Origin: Synergistaceae bacterium
GTDB lineage: Bacteria > Synergistota > Synergistia > Synergistales > Thermovirgaceae
NCBI GenBank assembly: GCA_003446665.1
Contig: DMCT01000091.1
Coordinates: 7,213 to 12,859 of the forward strand
Length of the DNA stretch: 5,647 nt
Direction: 5' to 3'
Shown here: one piece after another, positions 1 through 5,595 of the stretch
Numbering within the stretch: position 1 is the first letter of the stretch
How the letters are laid out: the number at the start of each line of letters is the position of its first letter
Notes under the pieces: model-generated
Seen by the model: only the letters and a program-made list of their open reading frames with translations
Told to the model about the DNA's origin: nothing
Database searches by the model: none
Position numbers and translations under genes: made by a program

Positions 1-734
1 TTTTTGTTTTCCGGGTTGGTTTTTGAGGCAAGTTCCTGTTGGAACTGGTTCATGTGAGGGTTTGATTCACAAAGGATGCCCGAACGATTGAGTACGGTCA
101 CATTCTTCGCTCCAGCGTATAATAAAAGCTCCGCTACGGAAATCCCCGCTGGACCTGCGCCGTTGATCACGATCTTAAGCTCGTCCATTTTCTTGCCTGT
201 TACCTCCAGTGCGTTCCAGAGGCCGGCCAAGGTAACTACTGCAGTGCCATGCTGGTCGTCGCATAGCACGGGGATGTCAACCCTTGACTGGAGTTCGCGC
301 ACGATCATGAACGTCCTTGGACTGTCGATGTCTTCGATGTTTATCCCGCCGAGACTGGGTGCCATGCTTGTCGCGAAATGGACGATGTCTTCCGGGTCTC
401 TGGTGTCGAGACATATCGGAAGGGCGTTGACGTCACCGAAGATCTTGAAAATCAGGCACTTTCCCTCGATAACCGGCAAAGCGGCGTCAGGTCCTACGTC
501 CCCCAGACCCAAAACCGCGCTTCCGTCGGTTATTACCGCAATCCTGTTCCCGCGTCCAGTGTATTCATAACTCAGCTCCGGTTCTTCCTTTATGGCCATT
601 GCGGCGGGAACGCTTCCGGGTATGTAAGCGAGCCTCAACTCCTCAGGGCTATTGATGTTTATAGTGGGATAAATCTTGATTTTACCTTTTGCCTTTTTAT
701 GAAGTTCAAAAGCACGGGTTTTGTCCACAGGCAT
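1..734 (-). CDS. Malic enzyme (oxaloacetate-decarboxylating malate dehydrogenase), 3' end cut by window
   Basis: Oxidative decarboxylation of malate to pyruvate and CO2 with NAD(P)+, in the cytoplasm. The first 244 residues are visible; the reading frame runs off the left edge, so the C-terminus is missing. The start is ATG at 734, with AAGGAGG 9 nt upstream. The N-terminal malic domain shows LAYIPG around residue 35-40 (catalytic Tyr37), TDGSAVLGLGDVGP at 69-82, EGK with the probable catalytic Lys92, the metal-binding GGINIEDI at 129-136 (Glu134, Asp135) and CDDQHGTA at 158-165. The nucleotide-binding domain begins with NGAGPAGIS at 191-199, where the family more often has GAGAAG. The strand that ends in the specificity-determining acidic residue reads VLNRSG, with Asn216. 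It resembles the short bacterial malic enzymes of roughly 380-450 aa and not the long MaeB fusion type, though the missing C-terminus prevents proof. It lies 86 nt downstream of the MBL-fold gene and may belong to that operon or have its own promoter. The family call is very secure; NAD versus NADP preference is not known. Confidence 0.96.
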   Translation of the reverse strand, partial: MPVDKTRAFELHKKAKGKIKIYPTININSPEELRLAYIPGSVPAAMAIKEEPELSYEYTGRGNRIAVITDGSAVLGLGDVGPDAALPVIEGKCLIFKIFGDVNALPICLDTRDPEDIVHFATSMAPSLGGINIEDIDSPRTFMIVRELQSRVDIPVLCDDQHGTAVVTLAGLWNALEVTGKKMDELKIVINGAGPAGISVAELLLYAGAKNVTVLNRSGILCESNPHMNQFQQELASKTNPENK

Positions 735-743
735 CAGAGGCAA

Positions 744-750
744 CCTCCTT
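744..750 (-). promoter_or_regulatory. Strong ribosome binding site of the malic enzyme gene
   Basis: On the minus strand this reads AAGGAGG, a full Shine-Dalgarno match, 9 nt before the ATG at 734. It fixes the start of the malic enzyme and indicates efficient independent initiation despite the 86-nt gap after the preceding gene. Confidence 0.85.
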
Positions 751-758
751 CAAGCGTA

Positions 759-791
759 TTTGTCCCACCGCCGAAATCCTGATGAGACAAA
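759..791 (-). promoter_or_regulatory. Stem-loop in the malic enzyme leader
   Basis: In the minus-strand RNA, TTTGTCTCATC can pair with GGTGGGACAAA. This gives an 11-bp stem (nine Watson-Crick pairs and two G-U wobbles) with an 11-nt loop. On the opposite strand the two wobbles become A-C mismatches, so the structure favours the sense RNA of the malic enzyme. No run of U follows it, so it is not a typical intrinsic terminator. It ends just before the ribosome binding site, which suggests an mRNA stability or translation element. This is structure seen by eye; a function is only inferred. Confidence 0.4.
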
Positions 792-800
792 CTGAATTTT

Positions 801-809
801 ATGATAACA
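801..809 (-). promoter_or_regulatory. Possible extended -10 promoter for the malic enzyme gene
   Basis: The minus strand reads TGTTATCAT, an extended -10 element (TGn plus TATCAT, five of six matches to TATAAT). It is located just after the stop codon of the MBL-fold gene and about 67 nt before the malic enzyme start. No good -35 hexamer is seen at 16-18 nt, which is tolerable for an extended -10 promoter. It would let the malic enzyme be transcribed apart from the upstream hydrolase genes. Confidence 0.3.
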
Positions 810-820
810 GTAAAAACGGG

Positions 821-1660
821 TTACAAGGAAGTGCTGCAAAGGGGTTGTTTGTTATTCGTGTCTGGGAACTCAATGAGAAGATCGTCTATATCAACGCGCA
901 TTCCGTCCCTGGCCGCCATTACCCTGAACTTGCCTTTGCCGATGTTTTCGGCTATCTTTTCCGGTCCTTCTTTAAGAACGCCTCTCCCGAAATGTGTGAG
1001 TAATGTCAATTCCGGCTCTAGGGTTTCCACCAGTCTCGAAACATGCACTGGGGAAAGGTGATCAAGGTGGCTGCGCTCCTTTGCAAGTGTCATGTTCACC
1101 ACAAGAAGCCTGCATTTCCGGTAGTGTTCGATCCATTCCTGATCGAACCTTGTGTCCGGGATAAGACCCCAGAGTGGCGATCCGTTTTCCTGAAAGACGA
1201 TGCCGTAGCATTCGACTCCGTGGTGTGTGAGAGGCACGGATTTTACGGTCCTGTTTCCCGCTAGGTTGATCGCTCCTTCGTTTTTCCACGTTTCCAGACG
1301 ATGCATCTTCTTTTGAAGGTATTTGTGAAGCACGGGTTCAAAACCGTAGACGGCGTCGGCCGGAACAACGACGGTTCCGCGCTTGTTGAAACCTCCTCCA
1401 GTCATTGCTTCGACGAGAACGTTGAGATCCGTGGTGTGATCCAGATGCTTGTGCGTAACGAGGATAACCTCAAGTGTGGTCGGGTCAAGAGACGGCTGAT
1501 TCTGGCACATTCTTACCAGGGCGCCGGGCCCGGGATCTATGGCAACCGGAAAGGCGCGCCAGTCGAACCACAGACCACCTGAGGCCCTGAGCTGATGCAT
1601 GATTGAAAAACGGCTTCCACCCGTTCCGAGAAAAGTCAGACAAGCCTTTGCATTTGGCAT
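821..1660 (-). CDS. MBL-fold metallohydrolase, RNase Z-like
   Basis: A 279-aa metallo-beta-lactamase-fold hydrolase, probably binding two zinc ions in the cytoplasm; no signal peptide or membrane segment is seen. It opens with LTFLGTGGS (residues 8-16), typical of the RNase Z/ElaC and related branch. The metal motif T-H-K-H-L-D-H lies at 69-75 (His70, His72, Asp74, His75). Further ligand candidates are His146/His147 in THHGVE, Asp169 in the PDT triplet (the usual place of GDT) and His223 in LTHFGRG, which corresponds to the HFS motif of RNase Z. His198/His201 in the SHLDHLSP stretch may match the RNase Z catalytic loop. The start is ATG at 1660; the ribosome binding site is weak (AGCAGG about 13 nt upstream). 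The gene begins 16 nt after the isochorismatase stop, so the two are very likely cotranscribed. A true tRNA 3' processing role is doubtful because the exosite arm of RNase Z is not evident. The fold is sure; the substrate is unknown. Confidence 0.92.
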   Translation of the reverse strand: MPNAKACLTFLGTGGSRFSIMHQLRASGGLWFDWRAFPVAIDPGPGALVRMCQNQPSLDPTTLEVILVTHKHLDHTTDLNVLVEAMTGGGFNKRGTVVVPADAVYGFEPVLHKYLQKKMHRLETWKNEGAINLAGNRTVKSVPLTHHGVECYGIVFQENGSPLWGLIPDTRFDQEWIEHYRKCRLLVVNMTLAKERSHLDHLSPVHVSRLVETLEPELTLLTHFGRGVLKEGPEKIAENIGKGKFRVMAARDGMRVDIDDLLIEFPDTNNKQPLCSTSL

Positions 1661-1676
1661 TAATTATTGAACCTGC

Positions 1677-2231
1677 TTACTTGAACAAGGGCAACATCGT
1701 TTTGAAGGCCGATGTTCCGGCTTTACGAAGGAGCCTGTAGACAATTGTTTCGGTGGGAACCACTAAAGCTCCCATTGAGCGCAAAATATCCATGGCTTCG
1801 GCGTGGTGTTCCATTTTCCGGCTTGAACACGCATCTGAAGCAATAAAAACCCTGTACTCCCTGGAAAGAAGATCCGAGGCCGTTTGAAGGACGCAGATGT
1901 GGCTTTCTATTCCGGCTATAACAATGCGATCCCTGCCTGCATAGCGTATAAACGTCTCGAATTCCGGTTCATCGCAGCATGAAAAATGAATCTTTTCGAA
2001 ACGTCGACTATCCTTGGGAATAGCTTCCAAAATCTGGGGGATCGTTTTCCCGAGCCCCTGGGGGTAGTGCTCAGTATACTTGACTGGAATTTGCAATGTT
2101 TCGCATGCCTTTAAAAGTGTCTGTACGTTTCGGGCCGTCTTGCTGTCATCGCAGACCGCGGGGAACAATTTTTCCTGGAAATCGATGAGTAGAAGTTGAG
2201 TGTTCTCTGAATCAAGGTCAAAATATTTCAT
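1677..2231 (-). CDS. Isochorismatase-family cysteine hydrolase
   Basis: A 184-aa single-domain protein of the isochorismatase-like (cysteine hydrolase) superfamily, cytoplasmic. The catalytic triad of the family is visible: Asp17 in LLLIDFQEK, Lys80 in EKIHFSC and the nucleophile Cys113 in GIESHICVLQTA, preceded by the conserved cis-peptide region IAGIE. It resembles the YcaC/ISOC1-type hydrolases more than true isochorismatases: there is no aryl-carrier domain and no siderophore gene nearby. Members act on amides or related small molecules, and the substrate cannot be read from the sequence. A longer reading from GTG at 2240 adds three residues. I prefer ATG at 2231, because GAGGTG lies exactly 6 nt upstream of it and would overlap the GTG. 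It is the first gene of a minus-strand unit continuing into the MBL-fold hydrolase 16 nt later, and it is divergent from the plus-strand gene at 2374. Confidence 0.93.
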   Translation of the reverse strand: MKYFDLDSENTQLLLIDFQEKLFPAVCDDSKTARNVQTLLKACETLQIPVKYTEHYPQGLGKTIPQILEAIPKDSRRFEKIHFSCCDEPEFETFIRYAGRDRIVIAGIESHICVLQTASDLLSREYRVFIASDACSSRKMEHHAEAMDILRSMGALVVPTETIVYRLLRKAGTSAFKTMLPLFK

Positions 2232-2237
2232 GCTTCT

Positions 2238-2243
2238 CACCTC
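2238..2243 (-). promoter_or_regulatory. Ribosome binding site deciding the isochorismatase start
   Basis: The minus strand reads GAGGTG, ending 6 nt before ATG at 2231. The alternative GTG start at 2240 lies inside this motif and would have no upstream binding site of its own, so the ATG is preferred. Confidence 0.75.
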
Positions 2244-2272
2244 GTTTTTTTCTGGTTTTCCTGATATCTTAC

Positions 2273-2278
2273 ATTATA
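2273..2278 (-). promoter_or_regulatory. Candidate -10 box for the isochorismatase/MBL unit
   Basis: The minus strand carries a perfect TATAAT about 42 nt upstream of the isochorismatase ATG, in the divergent intergenic region. The -35 region at 17-18 nt spacing (TGCATT/GCATTC) is a poor match, so the promoter call rests on the -10 hexamer and the location. The plus strand reads TATAAG across 2275-2280, so the same AT-rich patch might also serve the divergent gene. Confidence 0.35.
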
Positions 2279-2358
2279 AGGCAAGTGGTGGTGAGAATGC
2301 AGCGAAGGCTGATGTATTTTCTGCAGCTTTGTGATAAACTCGGGAAACTTTCAAAAAA

Positions 2359-2367
2359 GGGGAGGTG
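2359..2367 (+). promoter_or_regulatory. Ribosome binding site deciding the start of the unknown plus-strand gene
   Basis: GGGGAGGTG lies just upstream of two in-frame GTG codons. The GTG at 2365 is part of the motif itself. The GTG at 2374 sits 8 nt after GGAGG, a normal spacing, and is taken as the start. Confidence 0.75.
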
Positions 2368-2373
2368 CTTTGT

Positions 2374-3012
2374 GTGAGCCGCAAAAAGAATGAGCGCCCT
2401 GAAGGCAATGAAAGGAACGGGGAAAAAGAGATCACCGTTGGGGATCTCCTTAGAGTCATGTCCGGCCCGACACAGCCTCCTTTTATCGTCAAGCTGGTTT
2501 CTGTTGTGCAGGATTGGATGGCAAGCGCCCTGTACCCTGATTCCGGAAGCCAGCCCGATGATTTCTTCCAGTCTTACTCGGACAGGCGGTTGGCTGACCC
2601 GGAGGCGCTTTTCGGCCAGCTTGAATGGATGGAACGTTACGCCGACTTGCTTCCGGCGCCTTACGAACCTGCCGGTCACGAAGATGTAGTGGTACTGTGT
2701 GTCGGGACAGTGGATTTTGATGAAGGAATGCGCATGACGGTGGATCATGCGGCCCTTTTTGGCCGGGAGACATGCAAACGAGTCTGGATCGTAAGCGACA
2801 GCTGGATTATCGGCGAGGTTGCAAGGTACGTACAACACATACGGGCGCTTGAAGCTTACGGGGTCCAGTTGCGGTTTTTGTTGGTGACACCCTGGGGATG
2901 GGTGGAAATTCCTCTGGGGGCGGAAAGGACTGAAAGAGGCTTTTACAGGAACGACGGCTGGTCCAAAGACTCGAATAACACATTGCGTTTTAAACGACGC
3001 GACGAAGGTTAA
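2374..3012 (+). CDS. Hypothetical protein, family not recognised (212 aa)
   Basis: I do not recognise this protein. The start is GTG at 2374 with a strong GGGGAGG site; an in-frame GTG at 2365 lies inside that site. Residues 1-20 are charged and probably disordered, rich in Lys, Arg, Glu and Asn. Residues 21-100 look helical, with a PPFIVKLVSVVQDW segment near 35-48. Residues 104-175 look like an alpha/beta core: a hydrophobic strand DVVVLCVGTVDFD (104-116), a strand RVWIVSDS (136-143), a helix IIGEVARYVQHIRALEAYG (145-163), then strand QLRFLLVTPWGW (165-176). The tail (182-212) is polar and basic. There is no signal peptide or clear membrane helix, and no known catalytic motif. The strand-helix-strand pattern with acidic residues after strand one could bind a nucleotide or metal, but this is inference. 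It stands alone, divergent from the isochorismatase gene and convergent with the ThiS-like gene, with a terminator 44 nt after its stop. Normal codon composition and its own ribosome binding site support a real gene. Confidence 0.82.
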   Translation: MSRKKNERPEGNERNGEKEITVGDLLRVMSGPTQPPFIVKLVSVVQDWMASALYPDSGSQPDDFFQSYSDRRLADPEALFGQLEWMERYADLLPAPYEPAGHEDVVVLCVGTVDFDEGMRMTVDHAALFGRETCKRVWIVSDSWIIGEVARYVQHIRALEAYGVQLRFLLVTPWGWVEIPLGAERTERGFYRNDGWSKDSNNTLRFKRRDEG

Positions 3013-3055
3013 TCGATAAGTTAAAGGTGAGAAAACCTGAAAATACAAAGACGTA

Positions 3056-3094
3056 AAAGTGAAGGACCGGGCTATCTACCCGGTCCTTCACTTT
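3056..3094. terminator. Bidirectional intrinsic terminator between convergent genes
   Basis: A perfect 16-bp inverted repeat (3056-3071 with 3079-3094) surrounds a 7-nt loop, CTATCTA. The core GACCGGG/CCCGGTC is GC-rich and the outer stem ends in AAAGT/ACTTT. On the plus strand it is followed by TTTATTTG and a T6 run at about 3105-3111; on the minus strand the A-rich left flank gives T-rich sequence. It therefore can end transcription of the plus-strand unknown gene and of the AOR/ThiS-like unit. Confidence 0.92.
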
Positions 3095-3119
3095 ATTTGT
3101 CTGCGTTTTTTAATTTACG

Positions 3120-3317
3120 CTAACCACCGCTGATCATGTGAATTACCTGGACCTTGGCCCCGTCAGGAACAGCGGTGGAGTCGAACTTGTCCCTGGGGAC
3201 CGGAACGTCGTCTATCCACACCGCCAGCAAGGGAAAGGTGTAATTTTTCCTTTCCAGAATGTCCTTTACAGTCATCCCTTCTTCCCATTCCATCGGTTCA
3301 GCATTTACAGTTATCAT
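3120..3317 (-). CDS. ThiS/MoaD-family sulfur carrier protein
   Basis: A 65-aa beta-grasp (ubiquitin-like) protein that ends in Ile-Ser-Gly-Gly, the di-glycine C-terminus which in this family is adenylated by a MoeB/ThiF-type enzyme and converted to a thiocarboxylate. The layout follows ThiS: an initial strand MITVNAEPMEW, the EGMTVKDIL turn-helix, the central strand LLAVWIDDVPVPRDKF, and the end DGAKVQVIHMISGG. It follows the AOR gene after only 6 nt, and its ribosome binding site (AAGGAATAGG) overlaps the AOR stop codon, so translation is probably coupled. By sequence it looks more like ThiS than classic MoaD. By context it more plausibly supplies sulfur for the dithiolene of the tungsten-pterin cofactor of the neighbouring AOR. 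No E1-like activating enzyme is in the window. A role in thiamine synthesis remains possible but no thi genes are near. Confidence 0.93.
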   Translation of the reverse strand: MITVNAEPMEWEEGMTVKDILERKNYTFPLLAVWIDDVPVPRDKFDSTAVPDGAKVQVIHMISGG

Positions 3318-3323
3318 TTTTAC

Positions 3324-5498
3324 CTATTCCTTCCACTGGTCCTCCGGTTTGGCGTGTTTCTCCACGACGGCCACCACTTCGGGATAGTCGATGCCGAGCC
3401 GTCTAAGGGTTTCCACTGTGGGAATTCCGTTTCTGTCCCATCCCCTGCGTTTATAGACCGTGTCAACCAGTTTTTCCCATTGTTCCCTGCGGATTTTGTT
3501 GAGTTTTGCTATTTTTTCCTCTGTAGAGAGCCCCTGTGGATCTACTCCGCCTTCTTTGAGTTCTTTGTCGTAGTATTCTGCGCGCGCTTCCCATTCATCG
3601 GGAAACACCGGTCCGAGCGCCCTGTCCGGAATCTTGTGGTATTTGCGGGTTCCTTTTCCGAGCCTGAGCTGGAAGACCCTTTGGAAGTTGTAAACCCTCT
3701 CGGACTGAAGGATGAGGTCTTCCTTGGTAATTTTTTTCCCGGTGACTGCATTGAAAATGTCCACGTAGTTTTGAACGTGCTCAGGAACTTTCGCAGCTTC
3801 CTGCGGCGGGTACTTGGTCGCGTTGTCCGCTGGTTCGATATCGTTCCATGGAAGCTTGCAAAGTCCTACAAGAGAGAACCATAGGCGGAAGTTGGGGAAA
3901 TAGTGAAGCGCCTCGGCCTTGTCTTCAAAGGTCGGCAGCTGCTTGTTTACCCTGTCCATGAAGATAAGCCATGCTTCGTCATGCTGTGGCCCCTTCAACG
4001 TCAGGAAATACCCTCCCCACTGGGCGATAGATTCCTTGGGGACGTACTCAGATACCTCGATACCCTGGCCTTCCATGCCGATTTTTTCGAGTATTTCCCT
4101 GGGTGCCCCGAATTTCTCGGCGAAGATGTCTTTCATTCGGGCCACGCCGAGACCGACTATTTTCGCGAAACCGTCCTTTCCATCGCCCATACGGTGGACT
4201 AGCTCGAGAATGTCATCCTTGTTCCCGAATTTGAGTTCAAGGCCATTGGTATGTTCTTTCGTGAGATAGCCCAGTTCGTAGCATTCGCATACAAAGGCAA
4301 GGCCCGTTCCAAGCGAGATGGTGTCTATCCCGTAATGGTCAGCGTAGAAATTGACTTCCACGGTCCATTCGGGGTCGAACACACCGACGTTGGACCCCAT
4401 TCCGGCCGCTGTTTCGTACTCGGGGCCATCGACGGTTACTACTTTCCCTTTAAGTGGTCCCGTCTTAAGCGTGAAATTGTCTACGGCCTTTGCGCAGGCA
4501 AGGGTACAGCCGTACCAGCAGCCGTCAGGTATGCCCTGGGTGAACATTTTCTCGTACACTTTCGAATGAATCTTGTCCGCCTCGGGATGTTGGCCGAACT
4601 TGTAATTGTTCGTGGGAAGCAGGTGGTATTCGTTCATTATCTCGTTGAGATGAGGCGTTCCGGCGGTACGCATCCTGCACTGCTTGGCGTCCAGGGTGAA
4701 GATCTCTTTGTGAAGCTTGTGTCCGATTTTGGTAATGGTATCAATATCTACCGGATCGTTGGCGGTCCCGCTCAGATTGTGACTTTTGACTACGATAGCC
4801 GCGATCTTCTTGTTCCTCAGCACAGTACCGCCGCCGCCGCGTCCTGCCTGTTTCAGGCGGAAGTCCTTCCTGTGAGTGTCCCAGAAACTGCTGTTCAAAC
4901 AGCCCCAATATGTTGTTTCGGCGCCTTTACCAGCTGAGATTATAGAAATATGTCTGCGGTCGTTGAGGTCTTCGGGGTCTCCAAAATACTCGTAAAGGGC
5001 CTTGGTTATAGAGTAGGCGTTGATGTCGGTAAATGGAGATTCCAGAATATGGACTTTCTTCTCGTCGGAATCGATTACAAGAATTACATCCCTTTCGGCC
5101 TTACCCTGTACCTCGAGAGCATCCCATCCCGCGAACTTCAAAAGAGGACCGAAATGGCCGCCGGCGTTGCTGTCATATGTCTGCTCTGTCAAAGGCGAAA
5201 TAAAAGCGGCGTAGAACTTTCCTGTCCCGGGGTACTGGGTTATTCCGCAAAGAGGTCCGCCTGAAAAGACAATCTCGTTTTCGGGATCATTCCACTTGGT
5301 CGTGTCCTTGACGGAATCCCACAGGAGCTTGAGGTCAAAACCCCTGCCGCCTACGAACTTTTCTTTCATGTCTTCTGAAACATCCTTGGCCTCAAAGGTC
5401 ATTTCACCTACGTTCACCTTCAAGGTCTTCCCGGTGTATCCGCGACGCGGCTTTGCCGGTTCGTAGGGCCATTCAGCGAGAACCTTCATTTTCTCCAT
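3324..5498 (-). CDS. aor: Tungsten-type aldehyde:ferredoxin oxidoreductase
   Basis: A 724-aa member of the AOR family: oxidation of an aldehyde to the acid (or the reverse) at a bis-pterin tungsten centre, passing electrons through one [4Fe-4S] cluster to ferredoxin. Visible motifs: GGRGFDLKLLW (50-60) and GPLCG (81-85) in the N-terminal cofactor domain; AGRGGGGTVLRNKKIAAIVV (218-237), equal to the family motif GRGG-G---G-KNLKAI; the cluster cysteines C327-x3-C331-x3-C335 and distal C547 in VGLCKLPW; GPEYET (358-363); DHYGID (387-392), the DxxGL/I-D pterin motif; His506 in KGPQHDEA as candidate catalytic His; and a C-terminal RGWDRNGIPT (685-694). It is about 120 residues longer than the 605-aa Pyrococcus furiosus AOR, with a charged helical stretch near 635-675. 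There is no signal peptide, so it is cytoplasmic. The start is ATG at 5498 with AAGGGGGG 10 nt upstream; Met4 is poorly placed. It is cotranscribed with the ThiS-like gene. Substrate range cannot be read from sequence; a WOR-type paralogue is possible. Confidence 0.96.
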   Translation of the reverse strand: MEKMKVLAEWPYEPAKPRRGYTGKTLKVNVGEMTFEAKDVSEDMKEKFVGGRGFDLKLLWDSVKDTTKWNDPENEIVFSGGPLCGITQYPGTGKFYAAFISPLTEQTYDSNAGGHFGPLLKFAGWDALEVQGKAERDVILVIDSDEKKVHILESPFTDINAYSITKALYEYFGDPEDLNDRRHISIISAGKGAETTYWGCLNSSFWDTHRKDFRLKQAGRGGGGTVLRNKKIAAIVVKSHNLSGTANDPVDIDTITKIGHKLHKEIFTLDAKQCRMRTAGTPHLNEIMNEYHLLPTNNYKFGQHPEADKIHSKVYEKMFTQGIPDGCWYGCTLACAKAVDNFTLKTGPLKGKVVTVDGPEYETAAGMGSNVGVFDPEWTVEVNFYADHYGIDTISLGTGLAFVCECYELGYLTKEHTNGLELKFGNKDDILELVHRMGDGKDGFAKIVGLGVARMKDIFAEKFGAPREILEKIGMEGQGIEVSEYVPKESIAQWGGYFLTLKGPQHDEAWLIFMDRVNKQLPTFEDKAEALHYFPNFRLWFSLVGLCKLPWNDIEPADNATKYPPQEAAKVPEHVQNYVDIFNAVTGKKITKEDLILQSERVYNFQRVFQLRLGKGTRKYHKIPDRALGPVFPDEWEARAEYYDKELKEGGVDPQGLSTEEKIAKLNKIRREQWEKLVDTVYKRRGWDRNGIPTVETLRRLGIDYPEVVAVVEKHAKPEDQWKE

Positions 5499-5508
5499 TT
5501 ATCTGTTT

Positions 5509-5516
5509 CCCCCCTT
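5509..5516 (-). promoter_or_regulatory. Ribosome binding site of the AOR gene
   Basis: The minus strand reads AAGGGGGG, ending 10 nt before ATG at 5498. It supports that start over the in-frame Met codon three residues later. Confidence 0.75.
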
Positions 5517-5525
5517 GGAAATGAG

Positions 5526-5552
5526 TGTTTCCTGATACCTCGATGTTTCCTG
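5526..5552 (-). repeat. Two direct copies of CAGGAAACA in the AOR leader
   Basis: On the minus strand CAGGAAACA occurs twice (5552-5544 and 5534-5526), with an 18-nt period. A third shorter copy, GGAAACA (5510-5504), overlaps the ribosome binding site. The flanking TATCAGGAAA also occurs in the isochorismatase leader at 2266-2257. These could be protein or RNA binding sites; purine-rich leader bias is the simple alternative. Confidence 0.4.
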
Positions 5553-5576
5553 CTCGTGACTTTATTTAAATGAACA

Positions 5577-5595
5577 AAACTAGTGTACCTAGTTT
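5577..5595. promoter_or_regulatory. Palindromic operator candidate upstream of AOR
   Basis: AAACTAG, five bases TGTAC, then CTAGTTT: a perfect 7+7 bp inverted repeat, 79 bp upstream of the AOR start. Size and symmetry fit a dimeric repressor or activator site. It covers the putative -10 box of AOR, so repression is the simpler reading. It is not followed by a T-run and is too short and AT-rich for a terminator. The cognate regulator is not in the window. Confidence 0.5.

Noticed and set aside
76..570. A 164-aa plus-strand open frame
   Set aside because: It lies antisense to malic enzyme, whose conserved motifs are unmistakable. The product is Ser/Pro-rich without any domain.
759..791. Intrinsic terminator after the MBL-fold gene
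   Set aside because: The stem-loop is not followed by a U-run on the minus strand and includes two G-U pairs. A leader structure is more likely.
1677..2231. True isochorismatase of siderophore biosynthesis
   Set aside because: No aryl-carrier domain and no ent/dhb genes nearby. The protein is a small stand-alone cysteine hydrolase of the broader superfamily.
2232..2240. GTG start of the isochorismatase gene three codons upstream
   Set aside because: The GTG overlaps the GAGGTG ribosome binding site, which is correctly spaced for the ATG at 2231.
2269..3048. A 259-aa minus-strand open frame opposite the unknown plus-strand gene
   Set aside because: It has no recognisable ribosome binding site, an unnatural composition rich in Phe, His, Pro, Arg and Cys, and it runs through the divergent promoter region. 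The plus-strand frame has a strong binding site and protein-like composition.
3138..3884. A 248-aa plus-strand open frame with many Phe residues
   Set aside because: Antisense to the ThiS-like gene and the AOR C-terminus. The Phe/Val-rich composition mirrors the Lys/Glu-rich sense strand; there is no ribosome binding site.
4251..4937. A 228-aa plus-strand open frame
   Set aside because: Entirely antisense to the AOR core that carries the cluster cysteines; no domain or initiation signal is seen.
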